Assembly: GCA_902494875.1 (NCBI GenBank)
Contig: CABUUO010000002.1
Span: forward strand, 232,470 to 296,469
Reading direction: 5' to 3'
Length of the DNA: 64,000 nucleotides
Source of the DNA: an uncultured Pseudomonadota bacterium
GTDB taxonomy: Bacteria; Pseudomonadota; Alphaproteobacteria; RF32; CAG-239
The notes below the pieces were generated by a model that was not told where the DNA came from, made no database searches, and saw nothing but the letters and a program-made list of their open reading frames with translations. The position numbers and the translations under genes were made by a program. This document shows, one piece after another, positions 33,214 through 41,965 of the stretch. Numbering within the stretch: position 1 is the stretch's first letter; each line of letters opens with the position of its first letter.

Positions 33214-33927
33214 TCAGAACAAGCGAGCAAATTGTTGCGGCGAATCGGGCAGGAGATAAGGATTACACTTTTTTTCGAGACCGAGCGGTACCGGCGAAAC
33301 CGGAAGTCCCTGCGCAATTTTGGCGCGGGCATTTTGAACGTATTGTTTCAGCGCGGCGTCGTTTTGGGCAAAATGTTCGGCCATCGGTACCGCCTGCAAC
33401 GTATATTCGTGTCCCGGATAGAACATTACGTCATCAGGCAGGGCTTTAATCTTGTTCAGGGCGTCGTACATTTGTTCAATACTGCCTTCAAACAGTCCTC
33501 CGATACAAAGGTTAAACAAAGTGTCTCCGGTGAACAAAGCTTTATCGGCCTTAAAATACCAAAGAATATGGTTTTGCGTGTGCGCCGATACGTCGATGAT
33601 GTCGGCGACAGAATTGCCGAGACTGAAAGTTTTTCCCGGGATGACGCCAAGGTCAAAACCCGGGATGCGTTCCGCATCGGCCTGACAGGCAACAATCTTG
33701 CTGTCGTAAAGCTTTTTCAATTCCAGATTGCCGTCAGTATGGTCAAAGTGATGGTGCGTATTAAGAACGTAATCGGGTTTAAGATTCAGTTCCGCACATT
33801 TGGCAACGAGCGGCGCCGTTTCAGACGGGTCAACAACGGCAGAGATGCCGGTGTCGCGGTCAACCAAAATGTAGGACAGGTTGTCCATGTAACCGACGCG
33901 GCAGGGGACGGTACAGATATCAAGCAT
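33214..33927 (-). CDS. gloB: Hydroxyacylglutathione hydrolase-like metallo-beta-lactamase protein
   Basis: 237 residues, close to the glyoxalase II length. Metal-binding motif T-H-H-H-F-D-H at about 57-63, further His in A-H-T-Q-N-H near 118, Asp in G-D-T-L-F near 136 and His in P-G-H-E-Y near 172. It would hydrolyse S-lactoylglutathione. The segment after G-D-T-L-F reads N-L-C-I-G-G-L-F-E-G rather than the usual G-C-G-R/K-F-x-E-G, so substrate is less certain. ATG overlaps the stop of the HD-GYP gene (TAATG). Confidence 0.82.
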   Translation of the reverse strand: MLDICTVPCRVGYMDNLSYILVDRDTGISAVVDPSETAPLVAKCAELNLKPDYVLNTHHHFDHTDGNLELKKLYDSKIVACQADAERIPGFDLGVIPGKTFSLGNSVADIIDVSAHTQNHILWYFKADKALFTGDTLFNLCIGGLFEGSIEQMYDALNKIKALPDDVMFYPGHEYTLQAVPMAEHFAQNDAALKQYVQNARAKIAQGLPVSPVPLGLEKKCNPYLLPDSPQQFARLF

Positions 33928-35609
33928 TACAGGTAATCCTCAGGGTTAAGTTCGTCAATTTGGGCTGGGTCAACATATTGTTCGGCATAGTCTTTATATA
34001 CGCCGGAACGAATGAACACTTCATACAAATCGGGGTCAATATGGCCGTTATTTTTCATAGACTGCATAATAGAGAGAACCTGAGAAAGCTTTTCGGGTTC
34101 TTTGTAAGGACGGTCATTGGCGGTGAGGGCTTCAAAAATGTCGGCAATAGCCATAATTTTGGCGGGAATCGACATTTGGTCCCCGGTCAGTCCGTTGGGG
34201 TAACCCTTGCCGTCAATACGTTCATGGTGAGCGCCGGCATATTCGACAACGTTTGAAAGCTCTTTGGGAAACGGCAGAGCTTTCAACATATCAATCGTGA
34301 CGACGATATGTTCGTTGATTTTTTCCCGTTCTTCCTTATTAATGGTGCCGTTGCGGACTTTCAGATTGTATAATTCGCCGCGGTTATACTGTCCGAAAAG
34401 ATGATCTTCGCGGTCTTGTAACAAATTTTCGTAGCCGGGTTTGTCCGCAGCCTCTTTGTTGCCGATCAGATCCCGTTCGGCCCAAGAAATGCCTTTCAAA
34501 CGGCTGAAGTAGCGAACAAATTGTTTTTGCGCAACGGCTTCCAAGGCTTTGATGTCTTCGTCGCTTAAGGGAACGTCGCCGGTATTGCAGCGGGCAACCA
34601 GGTCGAAATCTTTTTCAAGCTGGCGGAGTTTTGCTACAAATTCGTTTTGCAGTTCTTCTTTGGATGCAACATTAGCCAAGCGTTTTTTCAGATATTCAAT
34701 ATGCGCATCGCGGCGCAAAATTTCAAAGCGGTTGCGAATTTCGTGAATGCGGTTGTTGATGGTTTCCAGTTTTGTGGCTTTGTCGACAATGTATTCCGGC
34801 GTGGTTACCTTGCCGCAGTCGTGCAACCAGGAGGCAATGTTCAAGGCATACCAGTCGTCATTGCTCATTTCAAACTTTTTAAGCGGTCCGGTTTCTTCCT
34901 GCACGGCTGCCGTGGCCAGCATTCGGGCAATAACGGGAACCCGCTGGCAGTGTGCGCCGGTGTATGGCGACTTGGCATCAATGGCACGGGCCAGAACTTC
35001 AATGAAAGATTCAAGCAGCCGGCCGTAATCTTCGCTTAATTTGCGATTTTCCAATACAAGTGCGGCAAGGTTGCAGACGGCGATAATGTCTTCCTGCATG
35101 GCGCTGGTAAAAGTGATGTTTTTGCCCTTGGCATCTTTGGGATTGACAAACTGAACCACCCCAATGACCGTTCCTTTGCGGTTGGTCAGGGGAATAGACA
35201 AACAGGTTACGGAAACATAGTCATTGAGAGCGTCATAGTTGGCAAAAAAAAGATTGTCAATTTCTTTGTTTTCATAAATGCTGGGCAGGTTGATGATTTC
35301 GTTATTAAAGGCCGATATTTCTGCTGCTGATTTGCCCGAAGCGCTGCGGCCGGTTTCGTTGAAAACGGCGGCTGTGTACATGTTGTTGTCAAAACCGAAT
35401 TTGTAGCTGTTCAGCTTGGTATTGCAGCTGTATTCAAGGCTGAGAAAGCGGTCATCGCTAAGAGTGTAGAAAAAAGCCGCTTCAGCCGAACAGACACGCA
35501 AAGCCAAACGGACAATCCTTTCAATAACGGCCATATAATCGGTTGATTGGGCTATCTCGGAATTGATGTCCAATAATTCGGCCAGAATTGAGGGATCATT
35601 TGTCTGCAA
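33927..35609 (-). CDS. GAF-HD-GYP domain protein
   Basis: 560 residues. An N-terminal GAF domain (about 15-190) is followed by an HD-GYP domain: H263-D264 in W-L-H-D-C-G-K-V and the signature H-H-E-R-I-D-G-K-G-Y-P at 461-471. HD-GYP proteins are usually phosphodiesterases for cyclic di-GMP. Between the HD and GYP parts lie about 140 extra residues (about 283-425), predicted helical and charged. No membrane segment. Translationally coupled to gloB by a 1-base overlap. What the GAF domain senses is unknown. Confidence 0.9.
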   Translation of the reverse strand: MQTNDPSILAELLDINSEIAQSTDYMAVIERIVRLALRVCSAEAAFFYTLSDDRFLSLEYSCNTKLNSYKFGFDNNMYTAAVFNETGRSASGKSAAEISAFNNEIINLPSIYENKEIDNLFFANYDALNDYVSVTCLSIPLTNRKGTVIGVVQFVNPKDAKGKNITFTSAMQEDIIAVCNLAALVLENRKLSEDYGRLLESFIEVLARAIDAKSPYTGAHCQRVPVIARMLATAAVQEETGPLKKFEMSNDDWYALNIASWLHDCGKVTTPEYIVDKATKLETINNRIHEIRNRFEILRRDAHIEYLKKRLANVASKEELQNEFVAKLRQLEKDFDLVARCNTGDVPLSDEDIKALEAVAQKQFVRYFSRLKGISWAERDLIGNKEAADKPGYENLLQDREDHLFGQYNRGELYNLKVRNGTINKEEREKINEHIVVTIDMLKALPFPKELSNVVEYAGAHHERIDGKGYPNGLTGDQMSIPAKIMAIADIFEALTANDRPYKEPEKLSQVLSIMQSMKNNGHIDPDLYEVFIRSGVYKDYAEQYVDPAQIDELNPEDYL

Positions 35610-35686
35610 AGTTGTTTTCCTTAATAAAATTCGTAATTGTACAGACTATAATACATAATAAATGTTAACAAAAAACCAAAAACGGC

Positions 35687-36790
35687 TTAACTTATTTTTG
35701 AAATAAGGTAGTTAACATCGTCTTCGTTAAGGTCTTCTCCCGCAGAACCATAAGACAATATGCGCTCAATTACCTTGTGAGCAAAAGTTTTGCTATCGTT
35801 TTTCTTATAGTCGAAGCGGATATCTTTAATGACTTTCAAAGCGCTGAAAACCGCAGGAAACATGGTCTTGGGTATATAAGCCTTGCGCAGCAGGTTTCTG
35901 ATCATGAAGTCCATCGACGTGTTGAACAAAATTTTGCGTACCTCAATAATCGGTGTATTGGAAAGATAAACCAGAGCATATTCAAAAAACTTCAAATCGC
36001 CCATGCAGATGGAACGAACCACCAGCGTTGATGTCAGACGGTTGGATGTATACAATTGATGAATCAGTTCTTCGATCTGTTTGTCGGAACTGTATTCTTC
36101 GGAAATTTTGAGCGTGGCTTTTTCTTTGACCTGTTCGACAATATCGCTGGCAATGTCGTTGGGCAGGTTGTGCATGATGATCAGGCGACGCTGCAGTTCT
36201 TCCGACAGAGAGTTGACGATACGCTCAATGATTGAGACCGGCAATTCGGAGCGGTAGACCATATTGCGTTTGATGGTTTCGCTGTCGGGATAACGGTCAA
36301 CGATGAGGTTATAGGTTTTTTCCTGAATTTTGGCTGTTTCGTTAGAAATCAGCACACCGATAACTTCTTCCGGGCATTTCTCGGCAATATAGTGGGAAAT
36401 GTCTTCCGAAAGGTTCTTGCGCATGGCTACGGCCTTTTGCTTGTTGACGTTTTGCGCTTCAATAATGCTGATGATGTCTTCATGACTAAGGTCAGAATAG
36501 TATTTGATAAACGGCAGAGAAACGCTCTCTTCGTCGTTTATCAGCGCTTTGACGATATCGTGAGGAATTTTTTTGCTGTTTTTTAAACTTTCCGAAAGGG
36601 CTTCGCGAACCTTTAACTCTACGTCTCTGACAACAATGCGGAAGATAGATTCTGCAATCTGGCGGCCTTTTTCCGTGATGTTTTTATCATTATAATAGAC
36701 ACCGATTTTTTGAACCGTGCCGGACTTGGTCTCGGCGTCGGGATGAAGGGATAGCCTGGTAATATCTTCTTTGGTCAGTATATTGTTCAT
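35687..36790 (-). CDS. DUF2336 domain-containing protein
   Basis: 367 residues from ATG 36790, for which GGATG gives an SD six bases away; an ATG at 36799 sits inside that SD. All-helical, HEAT-like: repeated I-x-x-x-I-V-x-x-L segments, consistent with DUF2336, a family largely confined to alphaproteobacteria and of unknown function. No signal peptide. It is next to a GAF-HD-GYP gene on the same strand, 77 bp upstream of it, so a link to signalling is possible. Confidence 0.75.
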   Translation of the reverse strand: MNNILTKEDITRLSLHPDAETKSGTVQKIGVYYNDKNITEKGRQIAESIFRIVVRDVELKVREALSESLKNSKKIPHDIVKALINDEESVSLPFIKYYSDLSHEDIISIIEAQNVNKQKAVAMRKNLSEDISHYIAEKCPEEVIGVLISNETAKIQEKTYNLIVDRYPDSETIKRNMVYRSELPVSIIERIVNSLSEELQRRLIIMHNLPNDIASDIVEQVKEKATLKISEEYSSDKQIEELIHQLYTSNRLTSTLVVRSICMGDLKFFEYALVYLSNTPIIEVRKILFNTSMDFMIRNLLRKAYIPKTMFPAVFSALKVIKDIRFDYKKNDSKTFAHKVIERILSYGSAGEDLNEDDVNYLISKIS

Positions 36791-36869
36791 TTTTTTCATC
36801 CAGTTCAGTCTCTAAGATATATGATATAATTTTTTTGTCAATTAGTACAATTAAGTTTTTGTTACAAAA

Positions 36870-37802
36870 TCAGCTTCCCTCCGAAGAATCGTCTTTAAGC
36901 GCAGATTTCTCAAGAAAATCATAGTTTAGTTTTGAGGCGTCAATTGTTACAAGTTCATAAAATGTTATGGTATAATCCAGCAGGCCGATGTAGTTGGGCA
37001 GCGGGGAAAGCAGAAAAAACGTATAAGCGGTGCTTCTTCCGTCCAAAAGCTGCCGACGGTAACGCTGTTCTTTGCGAAAACTGCGAAAATCTTCGAAGTT
37101 TACGTTGGAGTTTATTTTCAATGCAAAAGAGTACATTGAATCATACAGAGACGGAAAAATTTTGATACGGTAATTCGGATCTTCGGTTTCACCTTCAGGT
37201 TTCAAACCTTCGTTTGAATACCAAACCAGTTCTTTGTAAAGGGAACGGCCTTCTTTAACAATACGGGATTGCCCCCAGTCGGTTTCAATGGCTGCGGCGG
37301 CAATAAGAACAGAGGGAGGCAGCGCGTCTATGCGATAACGCAGTTCACCCAGAAGAAGCTTGTAACGGCGGTATCCTTTCAGTCTGGTAAAAACGTCATA
37401 TTTTTTTGCGGTTTGTTCCACCCATTGGGTTTGGGCGGAGGACAGTTCGGCATTCTTATCAAAATCGGCAATGATTTTTTCAAGCCGGGAGCGTTCATTC
37501 AAAATGGTTTCGTTTACTTTTAAGGCCAATGGGGAAAGTATTCTGATAAACAAGCTGTTGCGCAGATTGTCGTCTTTAATCCGGTTATAGTCTTCGGGAA
37601 AATTTTTCAGAAAAATGGCGGGAATCTCGTGAGTGTCAAGAGGAATATATTCATTATAACCGTTTTGGGCAAAAAGCTTTCGGAGACTGTCCACATCAAT
37701 TGTATCGATATTCAATCCGTGTTTTCCCGGCCGTAAAACAGTTTCTGCACCAGCGGGAAGGCTGTTCAGGAAAATTGCCCAAAGCAGGAAAAACGAATAC
37801 AA
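36870..37802 (-). CDS. Bax-like glucosaminidase-domain protein
   Basis: 310 residues. Signal peptide about 1-19 (ending A-G-A). The glucosaminidase (FlgJ/Bax-type) fold is marked by A-A-A-A-I-E-T-D-W-G-Q-S, with probable catalytic Glu173. The only usable start is TTG 37802, four bases after the stop of the nfuA gene; the GGAGG upstream is 18 bases away. Translation may depend on re-initiation. It likely acts on peptidoglycan in the periplasm, fitting its operon with murJ. Confidence 0.8.
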   Translation of the reverse strand: MYSFFLLWAIFLNSLPAGAETVLRPGKHGLNIDTIDVDSLRKLFAQNGYNEYIPLDTHEIPAIFLKNFPEDYNRIKDDNLRNSLFIRILSPLALKVNETILNERSRLEKIIADFDKNAELSSAQTQWVEQTAKKYDVFTRLKGYRRYKLLLGELRYRIDALPPSVLIAAAAIETDWGQSRIVKEGRSLYKELVWYSNEGLKPEGETEDPNYRIKIFPSLYDSMYSFALKINSNVNFEDFRSFRKEQRYRRQLLDGRSTAYTFFLLSPLPNYIGLLDYTITFYELVTIDASKLNYDFLEKSALKDDSSEGS

Positions 37803-37806
37803 ATAC

Positions 37807-38367
37807 TTAGCTATTGCTTTCCTCCGTGTTTTTGTCGCAGGCTCGGACCTCTTTGACCTGCGGTATATAATTTTTAAGAACTTTTTCCACGCCTTCCTTT
37901 AACGTAACCAACGCATAGGGACAGCCGGCGCAATTTCCCTTCATTTCGACATAGACAATGCCGTTGTCAAATTTTTTGAAAACGATGTCTCCCCCGTCCT
38001 GTTTGACTGCGGGTCGGATTCTGGCATTGAGCAGGCCGATAATCTGTCCGATAATTTCGTTTTGTTCGGGTTCTGCCGCCGGTTCGATAAGCGTTTCCTC
38101 TCCGAGAGAAAGATGATCCATGATTTCAGCCAAAACCAGCGGCTTTAAATCATCCCATGACGCTTCTGTCTCTTTGGTTACGGATATCATTTCCGCAGTC
38201 ATAAATACAGATTTAATTCCGCCGAGATCAAACAATTTTTCAGCCAACGGCGATTTACGCATTGATTTGGCGTCAGCGAATTCAGCTCGACCGGATTTGA
38301 GGACTTTGACAGGCGGAAAAAAATTGATGACTTCCGGGTCAGGGGTATTTTGGGTTTCAATCAACAT
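37807..38367 (-). CDS. nfuA: NifU-family Fe-S scaffold/carrier (Nfu type)
   Basis: 186 residues. An Nfu_N domain (about 1-88; T-P-D-P-E-V, F-D-L-G-G-I-K-S-V-F) precedes the NifU C-terminal domain (about 103-178) with the cluster-binding C146-A-G-C149. Such proteins carry 4Fe-4S clusters to targets. It lies 2 bp after the DUF2333 gene with its start. Third gene of the murJ operon. Confidence 0.92.
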   Translation of the reverse strand: MLIETQNTPDPEVINFFPPVKVLKSGRAEFADAKSMRKSPLAEKLFDLGGIKSVFMTAEMISVTKETEASWDDLKPLVLAEIMDHLSLGEETLIEPAAEPEQNEIIGQIIGLLNARIRPAVKQDGGDIVFKKFDNGIVYVEMKGNCAGCPYALVTLKEGVEKVLKNYIPQVKEVRACDKNTEESNS

Positions 38368-38369
38368 TG

Positions 38370-39419
38370 TTATTCCTTCGGGAGCGGCTTTTTTTCCAAA
38401 AGCGCAATGATGTTTTTATTTAAGTTGACGGTTTTTACCATGTAATACGCGATGTATTGCAGGTGATTGGGCGCTGCGATGCTGTCCAACGCGCCGTTGC
38501 GAACCAGCGCCGGCTCGAGAATAGCACCGTCTTCCAGCGATTTCAGGCTTTTTGTCCAGAGTTGATAAGCGTTTTGTGAAACGATAATATCCTTATAATC
38601 ACAACCCAGGGTTTTTAACAGCAGATAATAAGCATACATTTTGCCCTGATTATAATAGAAAACATCGTCAGCTTTGAAGTCGAAGAGAGAACTGCTCTCT
38701 TCACGAATCTGGCTTTCTACTTTTTCCAAAGACAGTAACAAGTCGCGATTAATCCTTTTTAGAAAATAGGCAAGGTCATCCGGGCTTTTGTAAAAAACGG
38801 TATGGCCGGAGCTAAGGTTTTGATTAAATTTTATAAGCTGTTTGCGGGCTTTGCGATACTGGCTGTGGGCAGAAGGAACCGGTGAAAAGCTGTTTTGGGG
38901 CGAGAACATCCAAATGCGGCCGTTATAAGCCAGAAGCTTGGCGGCATTTTTCAGATGCAGTTCTTCTTCGTTGGTACTGAAACCGGCGTCCAGCCGGTTG
39001 GCCATGGCCTGTGAAACGGTTGAAAGACCGGAAATGATGCCGAGCTGGTAGTTGGGCATATTGTCAAGCATATAGGACGGAAAAAAGAAAGGAAGGTTCG
39101 GCGTCCAAAGATTTTCGTTGACTTCGCGGTTAATGAGAAAAGCCATCATATTTACGGTTGCAGACGGCATTTCGTTTTGAGGGCTGATTTCATAGTCCGT
39201 GGTTTTGTTGACATTGTTAACCATCAGGCCCCCGATGGGGTAATAAAGAGCCATAAATACAATCAGAAGCACCAAAATGACATGCCACCAGGAGCCGATA
39301 AAAGCAAACAAGGCGGAAAGTATCCCCGAAACGCGCGGCAGACGAAACTTTTTCCAATCAAAAGCGGCCGCTTTGGAACGGAGGTTTTGGATAAAACTTT
39401 TAACATCAAGCCTGAACAT
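38370..39419 (-). CDS. DUF2333 family membrane protein
   Basis: 349 residues with one membrane segment near 45-67 preceded by a basic cytoplasmic tail; the rest is probably periplasmic and helical. DUF2333 matches from about residue 60 on (D-N-M-P-N-Y-Q-L-G, W-M-F-S-P, D-D-V-F-Y-Y-N-Q-G-K-M-Y-A-Y). Function unknown. It overlaps the end of murJ by 14 bp, so it is co-translated and a cell-envelope role is likely. Confidence 0.8.
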   Translation of the reverse strand: MFRLDVKSFIQNLRSKAAAFDWKKFRLPRVSGILSALFAFIGSWWHVILVLLIVFMALYYPIGGLMVNNVNKTTDYEISPQNEMPSATVNMMAFLINREVNENLWTPNLPFFFPSYMLDNMPNYQLGIISGLSTVSQAMANRLDAGFSTNEEELHLKNAAKLLAYNGRIWMFSPQNSFSPVPSAHSQYRKARKQLIKFNQNLSSGHTVFYKSPDDLAYFLKRINRDLLLSLEKVESQIREESSSLFDFKADDVFYYNQGKMYAYYLLLKTLGCDYKDIIVSQNAYQLWTKSLKSLEDGAILEPALVRNGALDSIAAPNHLQYIAYYMVKTVNLNKNIIALLEKKPLPKE

Positions 39420-40995
39420 TATTTTTCCTTTTTTTTGATATCATACACATAATGTCAGAAATATTCAATGCTCCGGTTAGTTTAGCCGCTGTGCCGAAAG
39501 TTGCAACACCCAAAACGCACAAACCCACAAAAAACGGTATTTTCAAAGCATATCCGAGCGCAAGCCAACTGCCGTAAAAATGGTTGAGTGCGATTTCTCC
39601 GCCTATGAGTACGACACCCATGATCAGGGAGCTGACGGTGATCTTGACGATTTTTTTTATTAATTCGGAACCAAAAGTCCAGAAACCGCGTTTTTTCAAG
39701 CCGCGCACATATTGGTACAGCGATACAAAAGCGGCAATGGTGGTGGCCGAAGCAATACCGACATGGCCGAATGGTTTCATCAGCAGAAGAGAAAAAATAA
39801 GATTGGCGGCGAAAACCACCATGCTGTATTTTACAGGAGTTTTGGTGTCGCCGCGGGCAAAAAAGTTCGGCGTCAGGGCTTTGACCAGAACATAAGCCGG
39901 CAGTCCTACGGCATAGGCAATGACGGCCAGCGACGTCATGTGGGTTTCATAAGCGCCGAAACGTCCGTGCTGGAACAAAATGTTGATTATCGGTTCGCTT
40001 AAGATGATCAATGCAACTGCTGCCGGAATCGACAACAGTGCGCCGTATTCGCAGGCCTTGTCCTGAACGCGGCACGCCTGTTCATGTTCTTCGGCTTTGA
40101 GATGACGGCTTAAAACCGGCAGAATGGCAACGCTGATGGCCGCGCCGACAACGCCCAACGGCAGCTGCTGCAGACGATTGGCGTAATATAGCCAGGAAAT
40201 GGCTCCGGTGCCGACCAGCGAAACGATAATGGTGTCAACGACCATGTTTATCTGATAAATTCCGGCGCCGAGCACGCCGGGGGCAATGCGTCTGAACAGC
40301 GTTTTTATTTCGGGATCTTTTATTTGCGTCGCAATGTTGTACCGGGGACGGACAACAACTTTTTGACAGCGCAGAAAATAGGCCAGCCATGCGATTTCCA
40401 CCAGACCGGCCGCGGTAACGCTGATGGAAATGCCGTGTGCCGGCGTGATGCTGAACGGAACAAAGACAAATACGGCCAGAATCATCATCAGGTTCAAAAT
40501 TACGGGTGCGGCGGCCGGCGCGGCAAATTTTCCGAGCGAATTCAGAATGCCCGACTGGAACGAAACGATGGAAATGAACAACAGAAAAGGAAAGGTTATT
40601 CTAGACAGGGTCGTCGCCAGTTCGATTTTACCGGGGTCGTCGGCGAAACCGGGTGCCATCAGTTCGACAACCCAGGGCATACAGAATTCCATAATGACGA
40701 CAAAAACGGTTAAAAAGAAAGCCAGAACGGAGATGGCGGAAGATGCAAAGCGTACCGCTTCCTTTTCGCCGTCCGAGACGATTTTTTGAGAAAGCATCGG
40801 CACAAAGGCGGAGGTGAAAGCGCCTTCGGCAAACAGGCTGCGAAACAGGTTAGGCAGCTTGAAAGCAACAAAGAATGCGTCGGCAACCATGCCCGCGCCC
40901 AGAAAATTTGCCAAGACCATATCCCGCGCAAAACCAGTTATACGGCTAACAAGCGTAAAACCTCCGAAAGTCGCGATGGATTTGAATAAAGACAT
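39406..40995 (-). CDS. murJ: Lipid II flippase MurJ
   Basis: 529 residues with about 14 membrane segments. N-terminal F-T-L-V-S-R-I-T-G-F-A-R-D near 13, and A-F-F-V-A-F-K-L-P-N-L-F-R-S-L-F-A-E-G-A-F near 41-61 are MurJ signatures. It moves lipid-linked peptidoglycan precursor to the outer face of the inner membrane. First gene of murJ-DUF2333-nfuA-bax. The C-terminus ends in a basic S-K-K-R-K-N-N tail. Confidence 0.95.
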   Translation of the reverse strand: MSLFKSIATFGGFTLVSRITGFARDMVLANFLGAGMVADAFFVAFKLPNLFRSLFAEGAFTSAFVPMLSQKIVSDGEKEAVRFASSAISVLAFFLTVFVVIMEFCMPWVVELMAPGFADDPGKIELATTLSRITFPFLLFISIVSFQSGILNSLGKFAAPAAAPVILNLMMILAVFVFVPFSITPAHGISISVTAAGLVEIAWLAYFLRCQKVVVRPRYNIATQIKDPEIKTLFRRIAPGVLGAGIYQINMVVDTIIVSLVGTGAISWLYYANRLQQLPLGVVGAAISVAILPVLSRHLKAEEHEQACRVQDKACEYGALLSIPAAVALIILSEPIINILFQHGRFGAYETHMTSLAVIAYAVGLPAYVLVKALTPNFFARGDTKTPVKYSMVVFAANLIFSLLLMKPFGHVGIASATTIAAFVSLYQYVRGLKKRGFWTFGSELIKKIVKITVSSLIMGVVLIGGEIALNHFYGSWLALGYALKIPFFVGLCVLGVATFGTAAKLTGALNISDIMCMISKKRKNNVQA

Positions 40996-41127
40996 TTTCT
41001 GTTGAACCTTTGTGCTTGTTTATTGAATTTTAAGTATTCTAGTGTATTAATATTTCAAAGGCGAGAGAAATTAACAAATTATGAAACGGAAACATTGCAC
41101 TTTTATTGATTTTTTTGTTTTTAAAAG

Positions 41128-41156
41128 TTGACAAATGACAGTAATGTTGCGATAAT
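41128..41156 (+). promoter_or_regulatory. Predicted strong sigma70-type promoter
   Basis: TTGACA (41128-41133), 17-bp spacer, GATAAT (41151-41156), upstream of the orphan at 41197. Confidence 0.7.
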
Positions 41157-41196
41157 AGACAAAAGAGTGAGATAAAAGTTTTTAAGGAGAAGTTTT

Positions 41197-41487
41197 ATGA
41201 CTAAGGAAAACAGAGCGGAACTATACGGCAAAATGCTTGCCGGGGAGGTTCCCGGAATTTCGGTCTTTCCGGCAGAGCGCCTGAACGCCGATACCTCGCG
41301 TTGCAGCCGGATTGTAGAGAATCTGCAGGCTTATGACACCGACAGGTCCGGCGTTGAAAAAATTGCCGAAGGCAAGTTAAATCCCGAACTGGGAAAGTAT
41401 AGCCAGATTAATATGGAACTGCGCAGAGAAGAAAATTTGAAAAACGGCCAGATGCCGATTGCCAGAAACCATGGCATGGAAATGTAA
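41197..41487 (+). CDS. Small orphan protein
   Basis: 96 residues, soluble and charged, no motif recognised. A good SD (AAGGAG) precedes the ATG and a near-consensus promoter lies upstream, so expression is likely. The sequence contains D-T-D-R-S-G-V-E-K-I and is helical by composition. It is followed by its own terminator. Nothing in the context points to a function. Confidence 0.6.
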   Translation: MTKENRAELYGKMLAGEVPGISVFPAERLNADTSRCSRIVENLQAYDTDRSGVEKIAEGKLNPELGKYSQINMELRREENLKNGQMPIARNHGMEM

Positions 41488-41524
41488 TTTTTGAAAAAAC
41501 TTCTCTTTATGCGATGATGATTTG

Positions 41525-41550
41525 AGAGCCTTAGACAAGGCTCTTTTTTC
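41525..41550 (+). terminator. Intrinsic terminator
   Basis: AGAGCCTT (41525-41532) pairs with AAGGCTCT (41537-41544) over AGAC, then T6. Confidence 0.88.
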
Positions 41551-41619
41551 ATGCCGGTTTAGTTTATGTTAAGAAATAAAAATTATGATAAATTGCGGGA
41601 AGAAAAATTAGGAGGAAAT

Positions 41620-41898
41620 ATGGAAAGGCTGATGAAATTTACGGCAAAATTTGCGGCGGTGCTTCTGCTTTTGGCGTTGATACCTTTTATTCTCGCCTAT
41701 TTAATCGGCTTGGTCTTTACCACCAGTGAGTATTGGTTTTGGGTAAAGGTGTGCCGCTTTGCGGTGTTGGGGTTGATTATCGTGGTGCCGATGTTAGTTC
41801 AGCAATGGCGCGAAAATCAGCGTTTTTTCTTAAAGTGGGTGTTTTTTCTGCTGCTTTACGTGGTGGTAACGACTTATCTTTGGGTTAAGGGTTTTTAA
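41620..41898 (+). CDS. Small membrane protein
   Basis: 92 residues from ATG 41620, chosen because TTAGGAGG lies just upstream; an ATG at 41566 has none. Three hydrophobic segments (about 12-34, 43-60 and 71-88) separated by short charged loops. No family recognised. It stands alone between two terminators. Confidence 0.6.
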   Translation: MERLMKFTAKFAAVLLLLALIPFILAYLIGLVFTTSEYWFWVKVCRFAVLGLIIVVPMLVQQWRENQRFFLKWVFFLLLYVVVTTYLWVKGF

Positions 41899-41924
41899 GG
41901 ACAAAAGAGTTTGGATACAAGATA

Positions 41925-41956
41925 AAAAAAGACCGGAAATCAATTCCGGTCTTTTG
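41925..41956. terminator. Bidirectional intrinsic terminator
   Basis: AAAAGACCGGAA pairs with TTCCGGTCTTTT over a TCAA-type loop, between the small membrane protein and the convergent typA. Confidence 0.9.
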
Positions 41957-41965
41957 GTTTGGCGT

